64,000 nt of DNA from Oopsacas minuta. Taxonomy: Eukaryota; Porifera; Hexactinellida; Lyssacinosida; Leucopsacidae. Location: positions 186,001-250,000 of the forward strand of contig JAKMXF010000155.1 of the NCBI GenBank assembly GCA_024704765.1, read 5' to 3'. The translations under genes were made by a program, and so were the position numbers. Within the stretch, counting starts at the first letter, position 1. Each line of letters begins with the position of its first letter. The notes beneath the pieces are model-generated. The model had not been told where the DNA came from. It did no database searches and saw only the letters and a list, made by a program, of their open reading frames with translations. Shown here piece by piece: positions 11,021 through 23,196 of this stretch.

Positions 11021-12618
11021 GGGGGCTGAACCCATCCTGGCCCATCCTGGCTACGGCCTCATATTTGGAGATGGGATAAGTTGTGATGCATGTGGAAATG
11101 TTGCAGCCCTGTTTAATAATATAATTATACGAGTAGACCTCCACCCTCCGGGAGGATATCTGTAAGTTCTTGGGAAATGCTTTATGAGGCCTTTGGCCCT
11201 CATGTTTGTTTTGGAAGTTTGTGGACGCTTCGCGTCCGCTTGAATGGATACCTCAGTGAACAAACAACAAACCAATCACATTACTATGTTGCAATAGTTT
11301 GTGTAATTCCCATTGGTGGATATTTAAAGTTCTGAAATTGTCGATTATGAGGTTTGCAAACGTTGAGAGAATGGACGCGGAGCTCTGCTAGTTTATTAAT
11401 AAATACTTAAGAAATTTAATAGGCATTTAGTAATTGGCCAATAAAACTATCAGCTATATTATGCAATAATATTATGGCATCAGGATCCGCTTAGTTTCAA
11501 TTCAATTTCCAATGCACCCGTTCTAATTAAGGTATATGGAAAGATCAAGAAAAATATACATGGTTAAATATTTATCCCATTGGGATAAAATAATTTCCAC
11601 TATATTGTGGTTGTAGAAGTTAACTATTGCGCAATATATAATTAACAAACATAGTTAGAAATGTACTAAATTGGCATTTGAAAATTAACCTGTCTATCCC
11701 AATCAGTTGAGGTCCTAGGGGGGAGGCAACTGAGGCAATAACCCCGGATTCAGAAACTTCTGCATGTGCCCGTGCTTCATAATTGTAGGAATCCATTGCC
11801 TTGGGGCTACCCCTGGATTTTTCCCCGTATTAAATTAAACCATTAAATTTAGTTAATCTCTACGTAGGGTTAGATTTCAATTTTTAGAATAATTGAACTA
11901 GTCAAGACGCGAACTAGGAAGCCACATTCTTATCCTTGTTCCATGACAGTTCCGTAACATAGTTCCGTTTTGAGTATCGGTATCGAATTCTACGCCATTC
12001 TTTACCCCAAAATAGCCAGTGGAATCTAATCTTTAGGACAATTTTGAAATATTGCCTAAAAGGTATAATAATGTGATTAATCATATGTTAAATAAGTGAA
12101 TTGTGTATAAACACTAAAAAAAATGTAGTGACCAATAGAATTGCTGTCTCATACTATACAAATATATTACGGTGGTAATATGGTGACATGAACTCCACTG
12201 GTCTCTACCAGAACTAATTTTATGCATTTATTCCTAACTGCAAAACCCTAGAATCTGGTTGGGCGAAAATACAGAGGTGTCAAAAGGTATGAAATATATA
12301 CATTAGAAATCTTTCAAATGTCAGGTACACAACTAGATATCACTACGAGTAACATACCAAATTTGGTGTCTTAATCTCTAAGTTGTGAATAGCAGAGCGA
12401 AAAATATATGTATATATATATATATATAAGCATAGTCTCTGAATAAAGGTCACGCTGGGGACATCGCTTCTGTCGATTTGGAAGTTGTCCGATTCTCGGA
12501 GACTGCTTAAGTATTATATATATATGATGCTAATTCATTCCGTTCCAGGAGAATTATCCATTGTAGAGGGATTGTCCGCTTCTCGGAGTGTCCGTTTTAG
12601 GAGATTCCTCTGTATATT
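11021..12618. other. No gene; short palindromes near the left side
   Basis: The left 250 bases contain a short tandem (CCATCCTGGC twice) and three small palindromes: CCTCCGGGAGG, GAGGCCTTTGGCCCTC and GGACGCTTCGCGTCC. They may be the remains of one compact element. The rest is AT-rich, with TA-rich microsatellite near 12408..12430 and a repeated TTGTCCGATTCTCGGAG-type phrase near 12488 and 12568. No coding region is supported. Confidence 0.4.
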
Positions 12619-12859
12619 TATATGTTACAGTAAGATATTGAAATCAGTGATTTTGCGAAATCGCTGAACGTTTTAGGAAATTCAAGTAATTACAAATTCA
12701 CCCAGATAGTTTACGAATTTACTGAAATAATTCGGCAATTCACGAAACTCTTAATGTATATTCCTAGTTATTTCATTAATTTACTAAACAATAATTAAGT
12801 AAGAGATACAACACTGCATTTTCCTATTAAACACAACAAAATGAAGAAATGTTAAGAAA

Positions 12860-14370
12860 TTATTTGTTAACACAAGTGAAACTTCCGTGGAACCGAGAAT
12901 TACACTTAAGTTTTGCTTTGTAGCACCTACATCTGTTAAATATACACTTGCTCGGACTATTACAATTGCATTTAGCAAAACATTGTCCACCAGAAGCTGA
13001 CTGAGCGATGACGGCTGAACGCAGTGACACTGTGATCTCAGTATTGATGCTGGTTGTCGATAACTAGCGTTGAGGACAAAGGTCAAACTGATTTCTTGAG
13101 TATTGTCCTTCAATTATCCAGATTATACACCAATTGTATACTGGTCTGTATTCAAGTCTCTGTGTGTGATTACGCCAAGGATATCTCGGGCATCCCCTCT
13201 CCCACGATCCAAAGTTGGAATTAAAACAACAACATTATCTTCAACTATCCCAGCTTGAAGCTTAAGTCTGCTACGTTTCACCATCATTTCAGCATGAAAA
13301 ACTTGTGCTGTGTGTGCATTTTCCCTATTTAACATGACCTGAGTCGTGTTCTTTTCAATAATTTGTAAGGGAGTTTGATTAGAAATGACTTCTTCAAATT
13401 CATTTCCAGTTCCGAGTGTTTTCTTCAGTGATAGTATCGTCGAGTTGCTTGATGTGATACTAGTATCACAGGGTTGCACGGATGTGATAGTAACTGGAGT
13501 GGTTAACTTATCGGTCGAAGCTGTAGGTGAGTCGCCAACAATAGCTGCCAAATTATAATCACCTTCTAGGGTGTTTATCACCTCTGATGGAAGAGACAGC
13601 GATGTTGGGCCAACACCTGCCTCACATCCAAACATGGTGGAATAAGTGGAGCCTTTGTTCCAGAATGAAAAGCGGAATTCTTTTGGAACTGTACAAATTT
13701 GAACCCAACAGTCCAATTTTGCGGCCAATTGTCTGCAAGCCAGGAAACAAGCATATCCTTTATATTTTCATTTGTGCGTTCCACAGAACCTCGACTTTGT
13801 GGATGGCGCGGCTTTCCATGAATCAGAGCGAAATTTAGCCACACTTGTTTCAGATCTGTAATCACACTGGCTGTAAATTCTGAGCTATTATCACTCTGAA
13901 GAATGGCGGGTGCACCCAGAAGCAAAAGATTTCCACAAGTTAAAATGCCAATTCAGCTGCACGCTTTGTTGTAAGAGGTTTGAGAACACACAACATTGTA
14001 AGATGGTCCTGCTAGACCAAGATCCATTTGTTTGTGAATGAGGTATAGCTTGCATATCTATTAGATCAACTTGACCCCTAGATGAGTACTCCTTGATAAA
14101 TATGGGACGTACAATAACAATAGCATTTGTTATAGGTCTCTTCCTTTTTCTTTTTGGCACTCCTCGCACAGGGATTTAGTGGTGATGTTGACATACTTTA
14201 GTTATAGTTCTTTGATCATTCGGTCCCGACCACCATGTCCAGTTGTAACATGCACACGTTTGATGACATCAAAGGTATCCTCGAGAGTAAGATAATAAAG
14301 GGGCGAATCATCCAGATGAGTACGTTTCTTGATAAGCTTTTCTAGATCACAACATTGGAGTATCTCATAT
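12860..14370 (-). pseudogene. KRBA2-like integrase protein remnant
   Basis: The order read on the minus strand is: an H2C2-like N-terminal region (HVTTGHGGRDRMIKEL) near 14210-14350; the start of the catalytic core (GQVDLIDMQ) near 14070; LQSDNSSEFTASVI with the second acidic residue near 13880; and GKPRHPQSRGSVERTNENIK with the glutamate near 13790. A linker region (MFGCEAGVGPTSLSLPSEVI) follows, then a basic/valine-rich segment (DNVVVLIPTLDRGRGD) and a cysteine-rich tail (GQCFAKCNCNSPSKC, RCRCYKAKLKCNSR) ending at 12860. Several frame changes break it. The domain order matches the intact gene at 51469..53538. Confidence 0.75.
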
Positions 14371-14860
14371 GTAAAACCCAGTAGCAGTTGAATATAGTAA
14401 ATATATAATCATAGAGTTTTTTGGAAATTTCTTCTCTGCTCTCAGAAAAAAGTTTAACAATTTTTAAAAATTAAGACATTGCCAAATTATTCTTTTAGGA
14501 TTGACCCCCATTTCATTAGTTTCCTACTAACGTTGTTGGCGGGAAACTTAAAAAATCTAACTAAAATAACTTAGTAAGAAGATAGTAGTCATTTCTACTT
14601 TTCCTATGACTGAGAGCAGAGGCTGATTTCAGACTGTCAATGATTCTATTGTATTCGCTCTTTGGTATAAGTTACCTTTGTATATTCATCGTATCGTTGG
14701 AACAATTCGCGCTTGAATAATTCTTCCAGTTCGAGGCTTTCTGAAGAGATTCACAAATTGCGAAATAGAGATTTGAGTTGATAGTTATAAAATGGTAATT
14801 TAATCCTTTTGTATTTATATCATATTCTTACCCACAAGTTCTTTGAAATCCAAAGAAATA

Positions 14861-16214
14861 CAAGGTGGGCCGCGGGAAAGCGGTAGAAACAAATTTTGTA
14901 TAATTTCTAAACAAAAAAGATAAGTCAATTCTGTAAAAAGTATATTTAGGTTTATAAAGTGATATTTTAATTTTAATCTTGTAGAGTATATACCCATTAA
15001 TAAAATGCTCGATCCAGTTCCTATCTAAATATCTCACTTTTTGCAATCTCGTAAGGATATTTTCTGAGACTTTGTTCGTGTTTCTGCCTTGATCCGCCTT
15101 ATTACCCGACGAATGTTTCTCTTGAGGTCTTCAGTAGTCTCAGGGATAGGATTGGAGTAAACCTTGCTCTTCAGGTATCCCCAAAATAAAAATCACATTG
15201 GTTAGATCTGGGCTGTAAGGTGGTCAAAAGAAGTCGCAGTTTCGTGAAATCAGCTGTTTGTCAAATTTCTCTCAAAGAAAGTCAATAACAACTTTAGCAA
15301 TTGTAGGGGGTGCGCTATCTTGTTGAAATGTTATACTACCAAGTTCCTTACGTCTTCTGAGAGTTGGAATGTAGTAGGACTTTAACAAATCAAGATATCG
15401 GACACCATTCACGCTCACTCTTGACCCTGCATTATTTTCATAAAAATATTGACCAATAATCCTCTTGGAGCCACCGCCCACCAGACAGTGACCTTTTCTT
15501 GTGTTAAAGGCTTACTATCAAGTGGATCTGCCTTCTCCTCACCCCAAATCCTCATGTTCTGTTTATTAACATGTCCAGAAGGTGAAAATGAGCCTCGTCA
15601 CTCCAGTCAATATTACCGATGTCAATTTCCTTCTTCTCAACCTTCCCTGCGATAAGCTTTGCAAAAGTCAATCTATTCTCTATTTGGACAGTAGATTGCT
15701 TCTGTAGGATCTGTGTCTTATATGAGAAGAGATTGAGATCATCTACAAGAATCCTCCTGACTGTTGTCCAGGACAATTGAAGTTCTCTTGAAAGCCTCCT
15801 TGATGAACGATGTGGTGACCCGCAAGTTTCCGCTTCACTTTTTCGTTGTTATTGGGGGTCCTCATTGTCTGGCATGGTCCTGGTCTAGCTGTATTAACTA
15901 CAGTACCATTCTCTTCAAACCTCTTGACAATATGTTTGATGGTATCTGGTTTAGGAGCAGTTCTAGAGTTATAGAATCTTCTAAATCTTCTCTGCGTTGT
16001 AACTATGGAAATATGATTTTTGTAGTACCATTTGAAGACATTAGTCCTTTCTTCCAGTTCCAACCTTGTCATAAATTTCTATTGATCTAATTGTTAATTA
16101 AACACAAAATAGCATTCTTCTTGCTACAAAATGAAATGTTGGTATTCGGAAATGGACATAAGTGTGCCAAGTTGTGATCATTTTATTTCAACCAATTTCC
16201 CGTAGCCCACCCTG
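14861..16214 (-). mobile_element. Mariner-family element nested in the integrase transposon
   Basis: The right end, read inward, is CAGGGTGGGCTACGGGAAAT and the left end is CAAGGTGGGCCGCGGGAAAG. TA flanks both ends (14859..14860 and 16215..16216). It is 1354 bp long and contains a decayed minus-strand transposase. Confidence 0.8.
15060..16072 (-). pseudogene. Mariner-like transposase, frameshifted
   Basis: The ATG at 16072 opens MTRLELEERTNVFKWYYKN, a helix-turn-helix region. It continues (frame changes near 15745-15780 and 15480-15560) through WSDEAHFHL, which holds the first catalytic D. Then come IGQYFYENN, QQDSAPPTIA with the second D, and YSPDLTNVIFIFGD, the region that normally holds the third catalytic residue. 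In functional relatives the second motif is QQDGAPPH, so the substitution and the stops argue that this copy is dead. Confidence 0.75.
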
Positions 16215-16854
16215 TAAGTGGTTACTATCAGAAATAGATGTTTACCTCACAGCTAATTATCACAGATATGTGAAATAAAATCAGGTAGCTATGCAATGGT
16301 GAATTAATGGAAACTACGAAATGTTCCAAAGTATTATATATTTCACACATTTATTGAGCTTTTGTGATAATTCAGGCATTTCACTTAGTAAATTCATGAA
16401 AAAACTAGGTCTATAATTTAGGAATTTCGTGAATTCCCTGGGTGAATTAGTAATTACAAGAATTTCCTAAAACAATCAGGGATTTCGCGAAAACAATTAT
16501 TTCACAATCTACTGTAACATATAAATTAAGTCAACCATTTTAGAACTGAGCCTCTATACTATGTAATTTTTATTAGTCGGCATAGTATAAACATATCCCA
16601 GTTATTATTTATCCCTCGGATAGCCAAAACCTACGAACGCTCCTAATCCCAATTGGTAGACCTTGAAGTCTGATAGGTCAATACATTTGACACCTATGTT
16701 AGTTACTTTTTGAGACCACTCAGATTTTGGAACTTGTTCCTTGACTAATTACAACTTTCAGTTCTGTAGCTCTTCCCAGTTCCTCATTCATTTCCGGACA
16801 AAAACGAAATAATACATCGAGTTAAAATATAAAAGATATGTAAATGTAACATCG

Positions 16855-17145
16855 TTGTACTGGCAAAAATTGGACCTTGTTCTATTTAGGAAAGTTGGAC
16901 AAATATTTTGTAACCTCGATTTTGTTATATTTAGGATAATTGTACCTATATTTGGGAAAATTTGACATTGTTGCATATAGGAAAAATTGTACATACTATA
17001 TATTTGCTAACATTAGACATTGGTCTATTTGGGATAAGTGGACAATGTTGCATTACCGAAAATCGGACATTCTCGTATTTTGATAATTGGACCTATATTT
17101 GCTAACATTGGGGATTGTAGCATTTGGGACATTTGGACATCGTTT
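16855..17145. repeat. Degenerate tandem repeat, about 24-bp period
   Basis: About eleven imperfect units of the type ATTGGACATTGTTGCATTTG follow one another, for example at 16870, 16958, 17012, 17038 and 17085. The units have diverged, and the array is bounded by ordinary AT-rich DNA. No protein is encoded with confidence, although short frames run through it. Confidence 0.65.
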
Positions 17146-18036
17146 TTTGAAAATTGACTTTGATTTGGGATTATTTACGATCTCTTTTCTATGCTTTTAT
17201 TTTCCATTCATTGTCCCATTATCCCAAATTATCATAGATTCCTGCTTCAATAACACATCCCATGATATTATTTGATGTGTTTGATTTGTATGTAATAACA
17301 TTATTAATTAATATAGTATAAATTTAGCACCCATAATGTTTGACAAGACGAAAATTATGCCGCCAAAATTCCCGTAAAAATACTACATCTGGTTGACTAA
17401 AATATGAAAAACAATTTAACCAAGAGTAAAAATATTTATGATACCCAGTGATCACTAAATGTGCCAAATAACTCCATTAAGGTTAGGTAAAATTTTCAAA
17501 TCTTGCTTTATAGTGTTAGCAACCGAACCAAACTATGAAATAAAACTCTCCAGAAAAATCCCTTGCCTGATCCCAGGTCAATTTTGACAAAATATTTTGA
17601 CCTAAATTTCTAAACAATCAAACATATGCGCTTACATTATGTGTCTTTCTACTAACAAAGAGCAGATATATCAAAATATAGGGGAAATGACGATTCACTG
17701 TAAGCAAAAATTTGATTTATCAGGCATATGGAGGATTATTCGAACTATTATTAGAGGTAATACGGATGTGGAGATAGATTTGAAAATATCACAATTCGAA
17801 TCAACATACTCTTCGATTATAAAACCCAAACTAGCCGTTGAAACTATTCTATCCATAACTTTGAATAAATGCCAAAGGGTATATGTAAAAATATGATAAA
17901 TCGGCAGCAGGACCAGGGTAGTACCAGGACATGCTTGGGCATGCCCTCCTTCTTGCCCTGCACTGCCTATAAAACAACCCTTGAACTGATAATCATTTTG
18001 ATTCATCCTGGCTGATCAGGGTTGGCGGGTTTCACA
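17146..18036. other. No recognisable gene
   Basis: AT-rich DNA with short overlapping frames on both strands near 17640-18000. None shows a conserved motif. A GC-richer patch at about 17905..17965 may be the edge of a repeat. Confidence 0.4.
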
Positions 18037-18037
18037 C

Positions 18038-18394
18038 AGGTTTGAACCTAAGTTGATTAATGCATCTTTCAATGAACACGATTACGTATAATACGTATTT
18101 TATAAAAGGTATTTACAATCGACAATTTTTGGTGACGTACTTCTATTGGGCCGATTTCTGCAATAGATATTATGCATGAATACAGTAGTTATGGGATTGT
18201 TAATGACAAAACTCTGCATAGTTGACCAAATTATATAATTGTTGACAATTATGTGTTCTATACAGTCTGAAAATGTCAAAATCTCCTATTTCAAGATTAA
18301 TCTGACGTGGTATAATTGAAAGTATTATTCATTCAAAGAAATCACGTATAACGTATTATACGTTATACGCATACTATACAACTTAGGTTTGAAT
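18038..18394. repeat. Palindromic inverted-repeat element
   Basis: GAACCTAAGTTG at 18043..18055 is answered by CAACTTAGGTTTGAA at 18379..18393. Inside are the palindrome CGTATAATACG (left) and a 25-nt palindrome at 18345..18369 built from CGTATAACGTA and its complement. The structure suggests a miniature non-coding transposon; I saw no clear target duplication. Confidence 0.5.
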
Positions 18395-18399
18395 TGGGC

Positions 18400-19224
18400 T
18401 GGACATAACCACTTTTGGGGTTAAACTGGCCTCAGCAGGGATTAAACTTCATTCTCAGTGAAACTGAGGACTATGTGGGGCTTATAGAAGGTATCGAAAC
18501 TTGTACGTACATGTTGTCGTAAGTTAGGAGGTCTCTTGGGCATGATTGGTGACTATAATCAATTAATAGCGGCCTGAGCTTGCTAGGTCGCTTTGCAACA
18601 GTTTACTGTTTTAGGTTAGCTGAAGTATATGACAGCAAATTACTTAGTAATTTGGCCGCAACGCGACGGAGTATGCTCAATACTTCGTGCTTCGAGCGTA
18701 TGAATAGCAGAAATTTTACAAATCCATCTACGGCCTTCGGGTTGAATACTGGAGGTGATACGTGGGTTTTTGGTTAATATTATGGGCACTATGTACTTCG
18801 AATATTATGAACTAATCAAAAATATCGAAATTATGGATAGGCCATGTAAAGTAATATACTTGTTTCTCATCTCTGCCTGTCCCAAATTTGTCCCAAATTT
18901 GTCCTACATTGGAAAGATTATATTTGTATGTTTCTAAAATTAAGTGCAATTATAGGTTTACAGATAGTGCAATCTAGAATTTACTACTTGTATACTCAAA
19001 ATTCCTTCTTTGAAATCTCAGAGAGAATGTGATGAGATAATAGAAGGGTCAAAATATTTTGCACATTATATCGCCGATAATAATATAAATAAAATACGGA
19101 CGCCGCCAAAGTGTTCCAAGAAATTCCGGATGAGAAACAAGTCTTCTATTTTAATATGGCCAAATTTTGAGATTTTGTACAGTTATGATGAAGTAATAAT
19201 CGCATGATAAGTTGGCATTCAGCA
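18400..19224. other. No recognisable gene
   Basis: Several short frames, none with a motif. CCCAAATTTGTCC is repeated near 18880-18903. Confidence 0.4.
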
Positions 19225-19500
19225 AAAGCATGACGTCAGGACATTAGGCACACTGTGGGGTCCTTGTGATTACACGTTCAAGCTTCTATCATGTATAGCG
19301 GCTGAGCTGTAGCTAATAATGTGATAATTCGAAAATCTAAAGGTGACATTTGAGTCATAATTCAGTCAAAGGTGTAAACTTACGTCCTAGACTAAAAATG
19401 GTCCGAGCCAGACCTAAAATACCCCTGTATGCCAAAGATCAGCCCTAAGGTCTTCCAGTTTCTTTAATCAATTCCGAACATACAACTATATACGAAAACT
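19225..19500 (+). repeat. Interspersed repeat R1, copy 1
   Basis: It aligns by eye over about 270 bp with 41205..41480. Shared stretches include CTTCTATCATGTATA, GATAATGTGAT, TGTCCGAGCCAG/GGTCCGAGCCAG, CTGTATGCCAAA and CAGTTTCTT. The end of this repeat also occurs inverted at about 22056..22140. Confidence 0.7.
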
Positions 19501-19619
19501 CATATGCATGTTGATTAAAACGTGTTTAACTCTCAGGGAGTGCCTAATTTCCGGCATGTGATGTTACGTGTCGTGTCCTTTAAGGTAGGCAGAATTGCCT
19601 ACATGAGTTTCGTAATTCC

Positions 19620-19990
19620 AAGGTCGAAATGCAACAAAGTTCGTTCGGATTTGAAATAAATCTGGTATTGGCGATTGTGAAATTGGTGTTGAGTGCAAAT
19701 AGGAACAGATGCATTTGCAATCATATGAAATCAACAACTGTAAATTTTCTGAATACCAGACATAAATCAACGCCTAGTACAAAACTTCATAAACTGCTCG
19801 ACCATCTAGAGGAATTCTTATTACTTGTGAATACAGATCGTCCAGATTCTTAACCTCCTGATTTGGGCTATTTGGCAGAATCAGCACTTGAATCGATTCA
19901 CCACAGATTTAAGAATCTTTTAACCCGTTTCCACGGGTTAACAAATTTATATGAAGTGGAGTGGAGTTCAATGCACAGAGTATTAGATAT
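19620..19990 (+). pseudogene. Transposase-like C-terminal fragment, possibly RAG1/Transib type
   Basis: The reading STKLHKLLDHLEEFLL, a stop at 19851, then LGYLAESALESIHHRFKNL is reminiscent of the C-terminal region of RAG1/Transib-type transposases, where a histidine-rich helix precedes the last catalytic glutamate. The match is short and contains a stop, so the family is uncertain. The fragment lies between repeat R1 copy 1 and its inverted partner. Confidence 0.3.
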
Positions 19991-20724
19991 TTGAGAGAAA
20001 ACATAGAGAAAATAAGATCTAAGTATATTAGAAGTTCAGTAATTACAGAAACTTGCATATTGAAAATTACTATGATGTAGAATATTCATATAGTAATCGA
20101 GTAATTATTCACCGAATATGTATGTGAATTAGTAACTTGAAGTAACAATATTAGTATAAAATAATATTACATGAAGTGTTGTAGAAAATTATTGATTTCT
20201 AAATAGGGGGCCAAAAATTATTGTGTCCAACATCCACAAAATAACTACCATATTTTATCAACCAACGTTCACAAAGCTCGGAATCTTATGTATAACCCTA
20301 AACCATCTAGTTGTGGGATAGAAAGCGATTTTAGCGACCTCTACACCAGTAAAATTCATATTATACTCATGTCTTGTGTGAAATGAAATACTTGTAATTT
20401 TGTCCACAAAAATCATGGGAATCTCTATATACTTACACAATATTCCACTCAAACAGAGCTATAGCTAAATATTAGAGTATGTATCGTTGAATCGCACTCA
20501 AAATCCGATGACAGAGTTTGAGCATATAAATAGCTAAATAATGAAAAAATGCAGTATTCTACCTACAGACAGTGGGAGGGGCATAACTAAAGAAAAAGAT
20601 TTAAACCACCGATGAAATTTTGTTCTTATGCACCAATATAAAAGCAATCCAAAAAATTAGCGCATTTTATTGGTGTCTCTCCAAAGGATTCAACCTCAAA
20701 TTTCATGCAGTGATTCTATGTGTA
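19991..20724. other. No recognisable gene
   Basis: AT-rich, with only short frames and no motif seen. Confidence 0.4.
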
Positions 20725-22048
20725 CAGGGTGTATAATGATTGATGCGCTATATTTATATTTATGTATAACCTTTATATTTACACTAGTAAAATGAATCTA
20801 GTTTAATGTATCTTAATCTCTTACCTTTTAGTTATCAATACACATAATCTTTAATACTATTTCATCTAACTCGTGCTATTTATACGAAGATTAAGCTTTT
20901 TTCTTGAAAATTAGTCTATTAAATATGGTCAAAGAGCATCCTCTATCTTCTCGAAATCGAGTATTGGGATGTTAGAAGCAGGATTTACGCAAAGAAAATG
21001 CGCTAAGTGGGGCAGATATTAGCACAATCAGACGTTGGTGTGAGTCGGTACAAGAAAGGGGATCAGAATAAATAAAAGAGGCCGCCAAAATCATCAATCC
21101 ACTGTGAAAAAATTTTGCTAAATCAATAAATAAAAGAAACCAATCCACTCGAAAGCTTGCCAAGAGAATAACTGCTAGTGGATTTCCTATCACTCATGGC
21201 ACGGTTCATAATAATTTAAGGAAGACCCTTCAAGTTAAACCCTATAAGCGACAACAGCACCCGCTGCTGACCGAAAAACAACTTGCGGCCAGGCTGAATT
21301 TCTGTAAAGAACGGAGAAATTGGAATGTTGAAGACTGGAAACGTGTCCTATTTTCTGACGAATCTCCATTTGAAATTTTGTACCCTCCGAATCGACAAAA
21401 CGATCGTATCTGGGCTAAAGATACTTCACAAATTCCACCAGTCAAGAGGGTCAAATTTCCGAGCAAAATACATGTGTGGGGCATGATGTCTTACTGTGCA
21501 CTCTCAGAATTACATATTGTTCCCAAAGGACAAACCATAACAGCAGGATACTATGCAGAAGAGATTTTGAAGAATTCCCTCCTTTCTGCAATGCGAAGAA
21601 AGCGAAAAACTGGTAATGTTTTAAGCATAGCTATGCTGCCAGAGATGTCCAAATCCATCTTTCAACAGGATGGTGCACCTGCGCATCACGCAAAAATATC
21701 CCAAGAATGGTGTAAGAGCAACCTGAAAGGCTTTTGGGCTAAAGGTATTTGGCCAGGAAACTCTCCGGATCTAAATCCAATAGAGAACCTCTGGTCAATT
21801 CTCCAAACTGAGGTAGATACAATGGCACCTTCAACAAATACAGAAATGCTGATCAGGAAGGTAAAATTAGCTTGGTCCCAAATCCAACCGGATATTTTGG
21901 ACAAAATGTATAGAGGAATGCCCGAACGCATCAAAAAATGTATCAAACTAAAGGGGGGATATATAGGCAAATGAATTATTATTTATTCTTAACCCATTTC
22001 ATTAATAAATATTCTTGTATTAGAGGGCATCAATCATTATACACCCTG
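20725..22048 (+). mobile_element. Tc1-like element B
   Basis: The inverted repeat CAGGGTGTATAATGATTGATG occurs at both ends (first 20 bases identical), with TA on both sides (20723..20724 and 22049..22050). Length is 1324 bp. The end sequence differs from elements A and C after CAGGGTGT, so these are sister subfamilies. Confidence 0.9.
20925..21974 (+). pseudogene. Tc1-like DD34E transposase B, N-terminal part broken
   Basis: The start MVKEHPLSSRNRVL is at 20925. The helix-turn-helix part is broken by small indels between about 20970 and 21200. From about 21240 the frame is open to 21974. It shows the first D in FSDESPFEI, then NRQNDRIWAKD, the second D in QQDGAPAHHA and the glutamate in NPIENLWSIL, ending GGYIGK. 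About 245 residues of the catalytic half are uninterrupted. Confidence 0.8.
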
Positions 22049-22055
22049 TATATGT

Positions 22056-22140
22056 CAATATATGTTTGTAAGTCCGGAATTGATTGAAGAAACTGGAAGA
22101 CCCTCAGGGCTGATTTCGACATACATGGGTATTTTGTATA
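22056..22140 (-). repeat. Repeat R1, inverted partial copy
   Basis: It is complementary to 19425..19500. Shared stretches are TCTTCCAGTTTCTT, AATCAATTCCG and TGTATG. It lies immediately right of Tc1-like element B, which may have cut it. Confidence 0.6.
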
Positions 22141-23196
22141 CTATGTTATTTGACAAGTATACAAATATATTTGTCAAGTAATTTAGTGACTAGAATCTTG
22201 TACAGGATTTTGAATAATTTTCCAGGAAAGTCCAGGAAGTCTGTGTGGAAACGCTCCAATGTATAGGATATAGACCTAATTATGCTGGTCACCAGCGTTA
22301 ATCTAGCATGCATTTGAAATATACATTGAAAAGTGTGAAAATATGATTGATGACCAAAGAGAATTGTAAAATGACTTTATAAAAATTCATATCCAAGGTG
22401 TAAATTAACGACCCAAAAAATGTATATGTGTGCAAATCTTCGTCTTACCCGACCGCAAGATTTCGAATGACAAGACCGATGGAGTTTGCACATCGTTCAT
22501 GCTCTTAGAGCAATTTCTATAGGAAGATCCCTATAGAAGTTGGACTAAAAACAACAAGCAAAAAACCATTGAATTACAAAACCTCTATATTCTTGGAAAA
22601 GAACCTATTTTTCTTCACTGTCATCGAATTAGTAGTTTGTGTAGTCTAAGACAACATAATTCAATAAGCATAATAACTAAAAAAATAACACTTGTATCAT
22701 CCCCTTGGCTCAAATTTTGAAACATACAATATTGTACAGTCTTGATAGGGGAGCTCGGCTCCCCAGGATTCCCCGCCTACTTCGCAGGCTGGTACCCTGA
22801 TAAAATAAGTAGATACTGTATGATGCAATAATACGTAGATTTTAGTGATTGTCAAAAATTTGTGACGAGAATAGGAAATTTATCCTGAGGGAATAATTTT
22901 CGTATCATATTTTAGGAGCTCTATTACAACTTCGGTAGGAGGACCCGGCCAAGTATCAGCTTACAAATATAAAGGTTTCAATATAGTTGTGTTGCTTCAC
23001 TCGCTGGGCTAGACTCATCTATATAGCGAAAGCAAGATTGTTTGGGAAACACGAGTTATCTCATTTCCAATTTCACAAGAATGATAGAATTCAAATTCAA
23101 TAGATATTAATAGATATTAATGGATGAATGATAAGCGAATTCTAATAGAATACTATTTTACTTGACTCAAAGCTAATTGAAAAGATAAATATGTAT
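22141..23196. other. No recognisable gene; 3' flank of PCNA
   Basis: AT-rich, with a short hairpin GGGGAGCTCGGCTCCCC near 22748. The bases just left of 23197 are the 3' flank of PCNA; no canonical AATAAA signal close to the stop is evident on the minus strand. Confidence 0.4.

Larger units (their letters stand above)
12623..16519 (-). mobile_element. Integrase-type (KRBA2-like) DNA transposon, decayed, carrying a mariner
   Basis: The left end starts TGTTACAGTA and the right end finishes with the reverse complement TACTGTAACA. The similarity between the ends continues inward over about 170 bp (GTTTTAGGAAATTC, GTAATTAC, AATTCACCCAG). TATA flanks both ends directly (12619..12622 and 16520..16523). 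A minus-strand integrase coding remnant lies inside and a mariner occupies 14861..16214. Without the mariner the element is about 2.5 kb. The end structure and TATA duplication match those of the intact relative at 51104..54031. Confidence 0.75.

Noticed and set aside
6692-11028. A target-site duplication around the hAT element at 6700..11020
   Set aside because: The octamers TTAGCTCG and GGGGGCTG do not match, so the element is supported by its inverted ends and transposase only.
12405-12430. TA microsatellite as an origin or regulatory site
   Set aside because: Simple TA repeats are common in this AT-rich sequence, and nothing around it suggests function.
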